A stretch of DNA of 13,760 nucleotides, taken from Candidatus Latescibacterota bacterium. GTDB taxonomy: Bacteria; Latescibacterota; UBA2968; UBA8231. The notes beneath the pieces were generated by a model that made no database searches, was not told the origin of the DNA, and saw only the letters and a list, made by a program, of their open reading frames with translations. The stretch is taken from the NCBI GenBank assembly GCA_022827165.1, contig JAJDTN010000006.1, forward strand, positions 1 to 13,760, read 5' to 3'. Positions 1 through 6,070 of this stretch are shown one piece after another; the stretch's first letter is position 1, and the number at the start of each line of letters is the position of its first letter. The position numbers and the translations under genes were made by a program.

Positions 1-477
1 CAGGGCCGCGGCGGCGACGAAGTTCGGCGACATGGCGCGCACCACGAGGTAGCCGCCGAGGCCGTAGATCAGCCCCCCGGTGAGCGCCGCCAGGCGGCCG
101 CAGCCGAGGGCGCGCAGGAAGCCCCAGGTGGCGGCGGCGGCGAGCCACAGGTGGCCGAGGACCGACCAGGTCACGGCCGTTGCCGGCGGCAGCGGGGCCA
201 GCAGCCAGTTGGGCGGGTACAGGGCCCCCACCTGGCCCTCGGCGAAGAGCGGGAACCCGCAGCTGACGGCCGGCTCCCACAGCGGCAGCCGGCCTTCGGC
301 GAGGGCCTCGTGCAGGAAGTGGCGCCAGGGGACGTTCTGCACCATCACGTCCTGCACGAAGAACACGCCGCCCTGCAGGACGCCGGGGAAGAGGCAGGCC
401 ACGGCCAGGGCGAGACCCGCCAGGCAGGCGGGGCCGGCGAGCCGGTCAGCGGGGATGGGAAGGGTCCGAGAGGCCAT
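1..477 (-). CDS. YfhO-like multi-spanning membrane protein, N-terminal part
   Basis: An open frame of 159 codons runs without a stop from the ATG at 477 to the window edge, so the C-terminus is missing. A hydrophobic segment lies at about residues 16-36, followed by an extracytoplasmic-type loop with Asp43, the motif LPLWEP (64-69), GFPLFAEGQ (74-82) and LYPPNW (86-91). More hydrophobic segments follow at about 100-120 and 128-148. This pattern, a conserved Asp after the first membrane span and then a G-x-LPLW-P-x-x-x-x-G-x-P motif, is known from YfhO-type and related GT-C-like membrane proteins that act in lipid-linked glycan modification. An in-frame ATG at 486 is a second possible start. 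I prefer 477 because the only purine-rich stretch (AAGAG) is then at a usable distance. The gene is divergent from the sugar operon, which fits a role in surface glycans. The family is fairly sure; the substrate is unknown. Confidence 0.7.
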   Translation of the reverse strand, partial: MASRTLPIPADRLAGPACLAGLALAVACLFPGVLQGGVFFVQDVMVQNVPWRHFLHEALAEGRLPLWEPAVSCGFPLFAEGQVGALYPPNWLLAPLPPATAVTWSVLGHLWLAAAATWGFLRALGCGRLAALTGGLIYGLGGYLVVRAMSPNFVAAAAL

Positions 478-525
478 GTGGCGCATCGCTCTTGCGAGGC
501 TCGCCGCGTCGTGGAGGGGCCTCCC

Positions 526-554
526 AAGCTATCTCCGGGGGCCCGAGAGGTCAA
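526..554 (-). promoter_or_regulatory. Candidate sigma70 promoter for the YfhO-like gene
   Basis: Read on the minus strand, TTGACC (549-554, five of six to consensus) is followed after 17 bases by TAGCTT (526-531, three of six). A transcript would start near 519, about 40 bases before the ATG at 477. The -10 is weak, so this is a candidate only. Confidence 0.4.
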
Positions 555-562
555 TCCGAGAT

Positions 563-591
563 TTGCCGTAACCTCAAGTCCGGCCTACATT
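563..591 (+). promoter_or_regulatory. Candidate sigma70 promoter of the sugar operon
   Basis: TTGCCG (563-568) and TACATT (586-591) are separated by exactly 17 bases, and each matches consensus at four of six positions. The predicted start near 598 leaves a leader of about 40 bases before the ATG at 637. It lies back-to-back with the minus-strand promoter candidate, so the 160-base gap is a compact divergent control region. No obvious operator palindrome is seen. Confidence 0.5.
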
Positions 592-636
592 TGGAGCCTT
601 TCGGAAGAACCCCCTGGATCCCCCGGAAGCCGGAAC

Positions 637-1779
637 ATGGAGAGAATCCTGGTCACCGGAGGCGCCGGCTTCATCGGCTCCCACACCGTCGACCTGCTCC
701 TCGAGCGCGGCTACGAGGTCCGCGTCTTCGACGCCCTGCAGGAACGCGTCCATCCCAAGGGCTGGCCGGACTACCTGCCGGCCGAGGTCGACCGGGTCCG
801 CGGCGACGTGCGCGACGCCGACGCTCTCCAGCGGGCCCTGGAGGACGTCGACGGCGTCATCCACCTGGCGGCCTACCAGGACTACATGCCCGACTTCAGC
901 ACCTACTTCGCCGTCAACACGGTGGGCACGGCGCTGCTCTTCGAGATCGCCGTCTCCCGGCGCCTGCCGCTGCGCAAGGTCGTGCTGGCCTCCTCCCAGG
1001 CGGTCTACGGGGAGGGGAGCTACCGCTGCGCCCGGTGCGGGACGGTCCACCCCCCGGCCCGGTCGCGGGACCAGCTTTCCCGCGGGGACTGGGAGGTCCG
1101 CTGCCCTTCCTGCGGCGGCCCCACCGAGCCCCTGACCCTGACCGAGGACCTGCCCCTCCACCCGCACACGGCGTACGGCATCTCCAAGTACTCCCTGGAG
1201 ATGGCGGCCCTGAACCTGGGCCGGCGCTACGGCATCCCGGTGACCAACATGCGCTACTCCATCGTCCAGGGGCCGCGCAACTCCTTCTACAACGCCTACA
1301 GCGGCGTCGCCCGGATCTTCACCCTGCAGCTGCTCCACGACCAGGCCCCGGTGATCTACGAGGACGGCCGCCAGCGGCGGGACTACGTCCACGTGGAGGA
1401 TGTGGCCCGCGCCAACGTCCTCGCCCTCGAGGACGACCGCACCGACTTCACCAACCTGAACGTCCCCGGCCGGGGGGCCACCACCGTGGTCGAGGTGGCG
1501 CGGATGCTCTGCGCCATCTGCGGCAAGGAGGGGATCGAGCCCGAGATCACCGGCGAGTACCGCCTGGGCGACGCCCGCCACACCGTCTCCTCGGGGGAGC
1601 GCATCGGCGGCTTCGGCTGGCGCCCGGGAGCCGCGCCCGAGGAGTTCCTGCGCGATTACGTGGAGTGGGTGCGCGAACAGCCGGACCTGGGCGAGTTCTA
1701 CGCGCGCAGCCGCAGGAACATGCGCGCCGCCGGCGTCATCAACCGGTCCTCGCCCCCCGGGGCGGAGCAGGCGGCGTGA
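637..1779 (+). CDS. NAD-dependent nucleotide-sugar epimerase with Cys4 zinc-ribbon insertion
   Basis: An extended SDR of 380 residues. The Rossmann motif TGGAGFIG is at 7-14, an HLAA motif at 76-79, the Ser-rich strand ASSQAVYG at 118-125, and the catalytic pair is Tyr180/Lys184 (YGISK). Between strand and catalytic Tyr sits an insertion with Cys131/Cys134 and Cys156/Cys159, two CxxC knuckles that look like a zinc ribbon. A Cys-rich insertion here is known in a subgroup of epimerases that includes dTDP-L-rhamnose 4-epimerases of WbiB type. The substrate is therefore probably a nucleotide sugar, with epimerisation at C4 or C2 as the likely reaction. The ATG at 637 is preceded by GGAAG (625-629) and starts exactly at the Rossmann fold; the frame is open further upstream but without similarity. 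It is the first gene of the operon, and its stop overlaps the next start by four bases. The fold is certain; the exact sugar is not. Confidence 0.88.
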   Translation: MERILVTGGAGFIGSHTVDLLLERGYEVRVFDALQERVHPKGWPDYLPAEVDRVRGDVRDADALQRALEDVDGVIHLAAYQDYMPDFSTYFAVNTVGTALLFEIAVSRRLPLRKVVLASSQAVYGEGSYRCARCGTVHPPARSRDQLSRGDWEVRCPSCGGPTEPLTLTEDLPLHPHTAYGISKYSLEMAALNLGRRYGIPVTNMRYSIVQGPRNSFYNAYSGVARIFTLQLLHDQAPVIYEDGRQRRDYVHVEDVARANVLALEDDRTDFTNLNVPGRGATTVVEVARMLCAICGKEGIEPEITGEYRLGDARHTVSSGERIGGFGWRPGAAPEEFLRDYVEWVREQPDLGEFYARSRRNMRAAGVINRSSPPGAEQAA

Positions 1780-2768
1780 TCACCACGCGGGCGCCCCTGA
1801 GGATCCCCCTCGGCGGGGGCGGCACCGACCTGCCCTCCTACGCCGGCCGCCACGGCGGCTTCATCCTCTCCGCCGCCATCGACAAGTACGTCTACATCCA
1901 GCTCAACGCCCTCCAGGTGGAGGACTTCGTGCGCGTCAAGTACTCCCGCACCGAGCGCGTCGACGATGTCGCCGACCTGGAGCACCCGCTGCTGCGCGAG
2001 TCCCTCCTGCACCTCGGCATCGACGGCGGCCTCGAGATCGGCGCCATGGCCGACGTGCCGGGGCGCACCGGCCTGGGCTCCTCCGGGGCGTTCACCGTGG
2101 CCCTCCTGGCGGCCCTGCGCCAGTTCGCGGGCCGGCCGCTGCCGCGGGCCCACCTGGCCGACGAGGCCCACCACGTGGAGACGGCGCGCGCCGGCCAGCC
2201 GGCGGGCAAGCACGACCACTACCTGGCCGCCTTCGGGGGCCTCACCTGCCTCGACATCGGCACCGGGGGTCGCGTGTCGGTGAGCGGCCCCCGCGTCTCG
2301 GGCCAGACCCTGGGCCAGCTTCGGGACCGCCTCGTCCTGCTCTACACCGGCATCCAGCGCGAGAGCTTCGACATCCTCTCCCAGCAGGAGCAGGAGACGC
2401 GCGCCGGCAAGGCCTCCGTCGTCGACGGCCTGCACGAGATCAAGGCCCTCGGCCTGCGCATCCGCGACGCCCTGGAGGCCGGCGACCTCGACCGCTTCGG
2501 CGAGCTGCTGCACACCCACTGGGAGACCAAGAAGAGGCGCTCGTCGAAGATGTCCAACCCCGAGATCGACCGCTGGTACGACGAGGCGAGGCGCGCCGGC
2601 GCCCTCGGGGGCAAGCTGATGGGGGCCGGCGGCGGCGGCTTCCTGATGTTCTATACTCCCCCCGGCGCCCGCGAGGCCCTGCGGCGGCGGATGCGGGAGG
2701 AGGGCCTGCGCGAGATGGGCTTCCGCTTCGACACCGAGGGCGCCAAGGTGCTGACCAACACCGGGTGA
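1776..2768 (+). CDS. GHMP-family sugar kinase, HddA-like (heptose 7-phosphate kinase type)
   Basis: A 330-residue GHMP kinase with all three family motifs: the N-terminal PLRIPLGGGGTDLPSY (7-22), the phosphate-binding PGRTGLGSSGAF (95-106), and the C-terminal KLMGAGGGGFLMFY (280-293). The GGGGTDLP start is typical of D-glycero-D-manno-heptose 7-phosphate kinase (HddA) and its relatives, which phosphorylate the anomeric carbon of a sugar phosphate with ATP. The start is a GTG at 1776 that overlaps the epimerase stop (GTGA) and has GGAG at 1764-1767. The next gene follows one base after the stop. A GmhA-like isomerase directly downstream supports a heptose 7-phosphate substrate. A fucokinase- or mevalonate-kinase-like activity is less likely, because those relatives would not need an isomerase of this kind. 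The family is certain; the substrate is inferred from neighbours. Confidence 0.85.
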   Translation: MITTRAPLRIPLGGGGTDLPSYAGRHGGFILSAAIDKYVYIQLNALQVEDFVRVKYSRTERVDDVADLEHPLLRESLLHLGIDGGLEIGAMADVPGRTGLGSSGAFTVALLAALRQFAGRPLPRAHLADEAHHVETARAGQPAGKHDHYLAAFGGLTCLDIGTGGRVSVSGPRVSGQTLGQLRDRLVLLYTGIQRESFDILSQQEQETRAGKASVVDGLHEIKALGLRIRDALEAGDLDRFGELLHTHWETKKRRSSKMSNPEIDRWYDEARRAGALGGKLMGAGGGGFLMFYTPPGAREALRRRMREEGLREMGFRFDTEGAKVLTNTG

Positions 2769-2769
2769 C

Positions 2770-3369
2770 ATGAGCAACAGGGACTACATCGACGCCTACC
2801 TCGCCCGCATGGGCGCCATCCTCGACGACCTGCCGCGGCCGCAGATCGACGCCGCCATCGACCTCCTCTTCGAGGCCTGGGGCTCGGGGAAGGCGGTCTA
2901 CCTGGCCGGCAACGGCGGCTCCGCGTCGACGGCGAGCCACTTCGCCTGCGACCTCGCCAAGTGGACCTTGTGCGAGGGCAAGCCGCGCTTCCGGGTCCTG
3001 GCCCTGACCGACAACATGCCCCTCTTCAGCGCCCTGATGAACGACGAGGGCCCGGACTCGGTCTACGCCGGGCAAGTCGAGGCCTGGATCGGCGAAGGCG
3101 ACGTGCTCGTCCTGATCAGCGTCCACGGCGGCTCCGGCGAGGGCAACGCCGGCGCCTGGTCGGGGAACCTGCTGAAGGCCCTTCAGGTCGCCAGGGACCG
3201 CGGCGCCCGGACCCTGGGCTTGAGCGGCTTCGACGGCGGCGCCCTGAAGCGGCTCGCCGACGTCTGCATCGTCGTGCCCGTCGACTCCACGCCGCAGGTG
3301 GAGTCCTTCCACCTCGCCCTGCAGCACCTCATCTGCGACCGCCTGCGGCAGCGCATCGCCGCCGCCTGA
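2770..3369 (+). CDS. SIS-domain phosphosugar isomerase, GmhA-like
   Basis: A 199-residue single SIS domain. GNGGSASTASHF (47-58) corresponds to the phosphate- and substrate-binding loop of E. coli GmhA, which converts sedoheptulose 7-phosphate to D-glycero-D-manno-heptose 7-phosphate. His57 aligns with GmhA His61, and His186 with the catalytic His180. The catalytic Glu65 of GmhA aligns with Asp61 here. The second SIS loop reads SVHGGSGEGN (117-126) rather than the STSGNS of GmhA, so this is a divergent subfamily. The ATG is one base after the kinase stop with no clear Shine-Dalgarno sequence, which suggests translational coupling. Size and helical ends fit a tetrameric isomerase in the cytoplasm. 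A DiaA-like or other phosphosugar-binding role cannot be excluded, but kinase and transaldolase neighbours favour the heptose reaction. Confidence 0.8.
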   Translation: MSNRDYIDAYLARMGAILDDLPRPQIDAAIDLLFEAWGSGKAVYLAGNGGSASTASHFACDLAKWTLCEGKPRFRVLALTDNMPLFSALMNDEGPDSVYAGQVEAWIGEGDVLVLISVHGGSGEGNAGAWSGNLLKALQVARDRGARTLGLSGFDGGALKRLADVCIVVPVDSTPQVESFHLALQHLICDRLRQRIAAA

Positions 3370-3382
3370 CCACGGAGGCAGC

Positions 3383-4048
3383 ATGGAGCTCTTCATCGAC
3401 AGCGCCGACCTGGAGGAGGTCCGCCAGGCCGCCGCCCTGGGGGTGATCTCCGGGTGCACGACCAACCCCAAGCTGGCCGCCGCCGCCGAGCCCGGCAGCA
3501 TGCGCCGGCGCGTGCAGGAGATCCTCGCCTGCGTCGACGGCCCGGTGAGCGTCGAGGTGGTGACCGAGAGCGTCGACGGCATGCTCGACGAGGCCGCGGA
3601 GTACGCCGCCTGGGACCCGCGCGTCGTCGTCAAGATCCCCATGTCGATGGAGGGCCTGCGGGCGGTGCACGTCCTCGAGCGCGAGCGCGACGTCCGGGTC
3701 AACGTGACCTGCATGATGAACTCCAGCCAGGCGGCCCTGGCGATGATGGCGGGAGCCAGCTACGTGAGCCTCTTCATCGGCCGCATCACCGACCTCGGCA
3801 ACGACGCCGACGCGGCCATCGCCGAGACCGCCCGGTTCATCGAGCACGGCCGCTTCAAGGCGCGCATCATCGCCGGCAGCATGCGCTCCGTGGGCGACAT
3901 CCAGCGCTCCTTCCTCGCCGGCGCCCACATCGTCACCACCCCCTACCGGTTCCTGCCGGCCATGGTCCACCACCCGCGCACGGTGGAGACGATCGACGAG
4001 TTCAAGGCCGCCTGGGACGAGGCCCGCGGGCGGGGCGGCCTCGAGTGA
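3383..4048 (+). CDS. Small transaldolase (TalC/FSA-fold family)
   Basis: A 221-residue TIM-barrel aldolase of the short transaldolase family. It shows FIDSAD (4-9) with the catalytic Asp6, TTNPK (26-30), and the Schiff-base Lys84 in VVVKIP (81-86). It also has NVT at 107-109, SSQAAL (114-119) and a late AGSMRS strand (164-169). Two residues separate transaldolase from fructose-6-phosphate aldolase: FSA has Gln59 and Tyr131, whereas here the aligned positions are Glu58 and Phe131, as in true transaldolases. The enzyme probably moves dihydroxyacetone between sugar phosphates and so interconverts fructose 6-phosphate plus erythrose 4-phosphate with sedoheptulose 7-phosphate, the substrate of the isomerase upstream. 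GGAGG at 3374-3378 precedes the ATG at good spacing. Its stop overlaps the next start by four bases. The family is certain; transaldolase rather than FSA activity is well supported by residues. Confidence 0.87.
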   Translation: MELFIDSADLEEVRQAAALGVISGCTTNPKLAAAAEPGSMRRRVQEILACVDGPVSVEVVTESVDGMLDEAAEYAAWDPRVVVKIPMSMEGLRAVHVLERERDVRVNVTCMMNSSQAALAMMAGASYVSLFIGRITDLGNDADAAIAETARFIEHGRFKARIIAGSMRSVGDIQRSFLAGAHIVTTPYRFLPAMVHHPRTVETIDEFKAAWDEARGRGGLE

Positions 4049-4896
4049 CGGAGACGGCCCTCGATCTCGGGGGCGTCGAGGTCCGGCCGCTGCTCGGCGG
4101 GCGCATGCGCCTCGACGGCGGCGCCATGTTCGGCGTCGTGCCCCGGCCCCTGTGGGAGCGCGCCTGCCCTCCCGACAGCCGCCACCGCATCGACAACCCC
4201 TGCCGCTGCCTGCTGGTGCGCTGCCGCGGCGCCCTGGTCCTGGTCGACACCGGCTGCGGCGACCGCTTCGAGGAGCGCTCCCGCGAGATCTTCGCCGTCG
4301 ACCCGGAGGTCACCCTCCTGGCGGCGCTGCGCGAGGCCGGCGTCTCCCCGGGCGAGATCACCCACGTGGTGCTCACCCACCTGCACTTCGACCACGCCGC
4401 CGGCGCCCTGGTCCTGCGCGGCGGCGGCCTCCAGCCCGTCTTCCCCGGGGCCGTGCACGTGGTTCAGCGCGGCGAGTGGGAGGACGCCCGCGAGGGCGTC
4501 TCCATCATGCGCTCCAGCTATGCGCCCGACGACCTGGAGGCCCTGGCCGGCCTGCGCTGGCAGCTCACCGAGGGCGACGGCTCGGTCCTGCCGCAAGTCT
4601 CGGTGCAGGCCACGGGAGGCCACACCGGTCACCACCAGGCCGTCTGGGTGCACGGGGACGACCGCAGCCTGGTCTTCCCCGGCGACGTGCTGCCGTCGCG
4701 CCACCACCTGAGCCCGTACTGGATCATGGCCTACGACATGTTCCCCCACGATACCCTCGTCGTGAAGCAGGCCCTGGCGCGGCAGGTGCACGAGGAGGGC
4801 TGCGTCATCGCCTGGGACCACGACCCCGAGGGCCCTTTCAGCCGCCTGGTCCGGGGCGAACGGGGCGAGTACCGCGCCGCGGCCCTCGGGGGCTGA
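4045..4896 (+). CDS. MBL-fold metallo-hydrolase
   Basis: A 283-residue metallo-beta-lactamase-fold protein with the full metal-ligand set: THLHFDH (His112, His114, Asp116, His117), GGHTGHH (His193), FPGD (Asp214) and a C-terminal WDHD (His259). The fold and a bimetal hydrolase site are clear; there is no signal peptide, so it acts in the cytoplasm. Similar stand-alone MBL proteins include lactonases, glyoxalase II-like thioesterases and phosphodiesterases, and the sequence does not choose between them. The start is a GTG at 4045 overlapping the transaldolase stop (GTGA), which makes it part of the operon. In this context a sugar lactone, a sugar phosphate ester or a protein-bound intermediate is a conceivable substrate, but that is inference. 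Confidence 0.82.
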   Translation: MTETALDLGGVEVRPLLGGRMRLDGGAMFGVVPRPLWERACPPDSRHRIDNPCRCLLVRCRGALVLVDTGCGDRFEERSREIFAVDPEVTLLAALREAGVSPGEITHVVLTHLHFDHAAGALVLRGGGLQPVFPGAVHVVQRGEWEDAREGVSIMRSSYAPDDLEALAGLRWQLTEGDGSVLPQVSVQATGGHTGHHQAVWVHGDDRSLVFPGDVLPSRHHLSPYWIMAYDMFPHDTLVVKQALARQVHEEGCVIAWDHDPEGPFSRLVRGERGEYRAAALGG

Positions 4897-4936
4897 GGCC
4901 TCCGGCGCGCCGATAGCGGCCTGCCGCGGCACCGAC

Positions 4937-4942
4937 TATACT
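4937..4942 (+). promoter_or_regulatory. TATACT -10 element; possible leaderless start at 4951
   Basis: TATACT (five of six to TATAAT) ends eight bases before the ATG at 4951, so transcription would begin at or within a base or two of the start codon. There is no Shine-Dalgarno sequence before this ATG (the bases are CTGCTGCTCC) and no good -35 at 17 bases. Together these suggest a leaderless transcript for the small gene and the SDR behind it. Confidence 0.4.
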
Positions 4943-4950
4943 GCTGCTCC

Positions 4951-5187
4951 ATGTCTCTCGAAGTCATCGAGTTGTCCGACAAGCACCGCCGCCTCCTCGA
5001 CCGCCTGGGCGAGCTGATCCCCGATCTGGACCCGCAGCGGCCCCAGAGCCTGCAGCGCATCTTCGGCCTGGGCCTGATCGCCCTCACCATGCAGATCACC
5101 AGCAAGGCGCGTCAGGGCGAGAAGGAGGAGCTGGCCGAGGAACTGGGCACCCTCGCCCGCGACATGGTGGAGGAGGAGCAGTGGTAG
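4951..5187 (+). CDS. Small helical orphan protein, function unknown
   Basis: A 78-residue protein that I do not recognise. It is highly charged at both ends, with a Leu-rich amphipathic N-terminal half (about 6-27), a moderately hydrophobic stretch IFGLGLIALTMQI (about 37-49), and an acidic, probably helical C-terminus (58-78) ending in EEEQW. It has no Cys, no zinc motif and no signal peptide. The gene is supported by its place between two operon genes, a seven-base overlap with the next start, and codon use like its neighbours. The hydrophobic stretch is short for a membrane span, so a helical bundle or dimeric partner protein is more likely. It may be a small partner or regulator of the SDR it is coupled to. 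Confidence 0.6.
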   Translation: MSLEVIELSDKHRRLLDRLGELIPDLDPQRPQSLQRIFGLGLIALTMQITSKARQGEKEELAEELGTLARDMVEEEQW

Positions 5188-5957
5188 GCGGCTCCCCCGG
5201 CCTGTTCTGCCTCGAGGGGCGGACGGCCCTGGTCACCGGGGGCAGCAAGGGCCTGGGCGAGGCGATGGCCGCCGCCCTGTCCGGGGCCGGCGCCGACGTG
5301 GCCATCACCAGCCGCCACCTCGACGAGGCCCGGGCCGCCGCCGAGGCGATCGCCGCCGGGAGCGGCCGCGGGGTGGTCCCCCTCCAGGCCGATGCCGCCG
5401 ACCGCGGCCAGGCCGAGGGCTCGGTGAGACAGGTCGTCGAGCGCTTCGGCCATCTCGACATCCTCGTGAACAACGCCGGCGTCAACCTGCGGGCCCCGAT
5501 CCTGGAGATGGAGGACGAGGCCTGGGAGACCGTCCTCGGCATCAACCTCACCGGGCCCTTCTACTACTGCCGCGCCGCCGGACGGCACATGGTCGAGCGC
5601 GGCTACGGCCGGGTCATCAACATCGGCTCGACCTTGTCCTCCATCTCCATCCCCCACCGCACGCCGTACGCCTCGAGCAAGGGCGGCATCCTGCAGCTGA
5701 CGCGCACCCTGGCCCTGGAGTGGGCGGGGACGGGGGTGACGGCCAACTGCATCTGTCCCGGGCCCTTCGCCACGCCCATCAACAAGCCCCTTCTCGACGA
5801 TCCCGAGGCGGCGCGGGCGATGCAGGACAAGGTCCCCCTGGGCCGCTGGGGCGATCCCGCCGAGCTGGCCACGGCGGTCCTCTACTTCGCCTCCCCCGCC
5901 TCCTCCTTCACCACCGGGGCGGCCCTCGTCGTCGACGGAGGCTACACCGCCCAGTGA
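5181..5957 (+). CDS. Classical SDR dehydrogenase/reductase (gluconate 5-dehydrogenase/FabG-like)
   Basis: A 258-residue classical short-chain dehydrogenase. The cofactor motif TGGSKGLG is at 19-26, NNAG at 97-100, and the catalytic tetrad is Asn122, Ser150, Tyr163 and Lys167 (YASSK). PGPFATP at 193-199 and the C-terminal VDGG (251-254) are typical of the family. Sequence style resembles gluconate 5-dehydrogenase and other sugar or polyol dehydrogenases, but FabG-like 3-oxoacyl reductases share these features. The position after Gly-Arg-Thr at the cofactor loop does not settle NAD against NADP. The start is a GTG at 5181 that overlaps the stop of the small gene, with GGAGG repeats just upstream (5169-5176). 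It is the last gene of the operon and may act on the sugar or an intermediate made there. The fold is certain; the substrate is unknown. Confidence 0.85.
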   Translation: MVGGSPGLFCLEGRTALVTGGSKGLGEAMAAALSGAGADVAITSRHLDEARAAAEAIAAGSGRGVVPLQADAADRGQAEGSVRQVVERFGHLDILVNNAGVNLRAPILEMEDEAWETVLGINLTGPFYYCRAAGRHMVERGYGRVINIGSTLSSISIPHRTPYASSKGGILQLTRTLALEWAGTGVTANCICPGPFATPINKPLLDDPEAARAMQDKVPLGRWGDPAELATAVLYFASPASSFTTGAALVVDGGYTAQ

Positions 5958-5959
5958 GG

Positions 5960-5987
5960 TTGCCATGCAGGGGCCGGGCGCTATATT
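5960..5987 (+). promoter_or_regulatory. Sigma70-like promoter of the beta-propeller gene
   Basis: TTGCCA (5960-5965) and TATATT (5982-5987) each match consensus at five of six positions, with a 16-base spacer. A start near 5994 gives a leader of about 77 bases to the GTG at 6071. It begins three bases after the SDR stop, so the next gene is probably a separate transcription unit. Confidence 0.6.
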
Positions 5988-6070
5988 TCGCAGCCCACCC
6001 CTGGCATCGGCCAGCGGCCCGAACCCGGCGGCCGCCGTTTCGCGACTCCTGACACCGCACCCAAGACCCC

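Noticed and set aside
2440..3714. Long minus-strand frame across kinase, isomerase and transaldolase genes
   Set aside because: It overlaps three well-supported genes and has only low-complexity Arg/Ala/Gly composition.
3383..4048. Fructose-6-phosphate aldolase (FSA) assignment
   Set aside because: The FSA-specific Gln59 and Tyr131 are Glu58 and Phe131 here, as in transaldolases.
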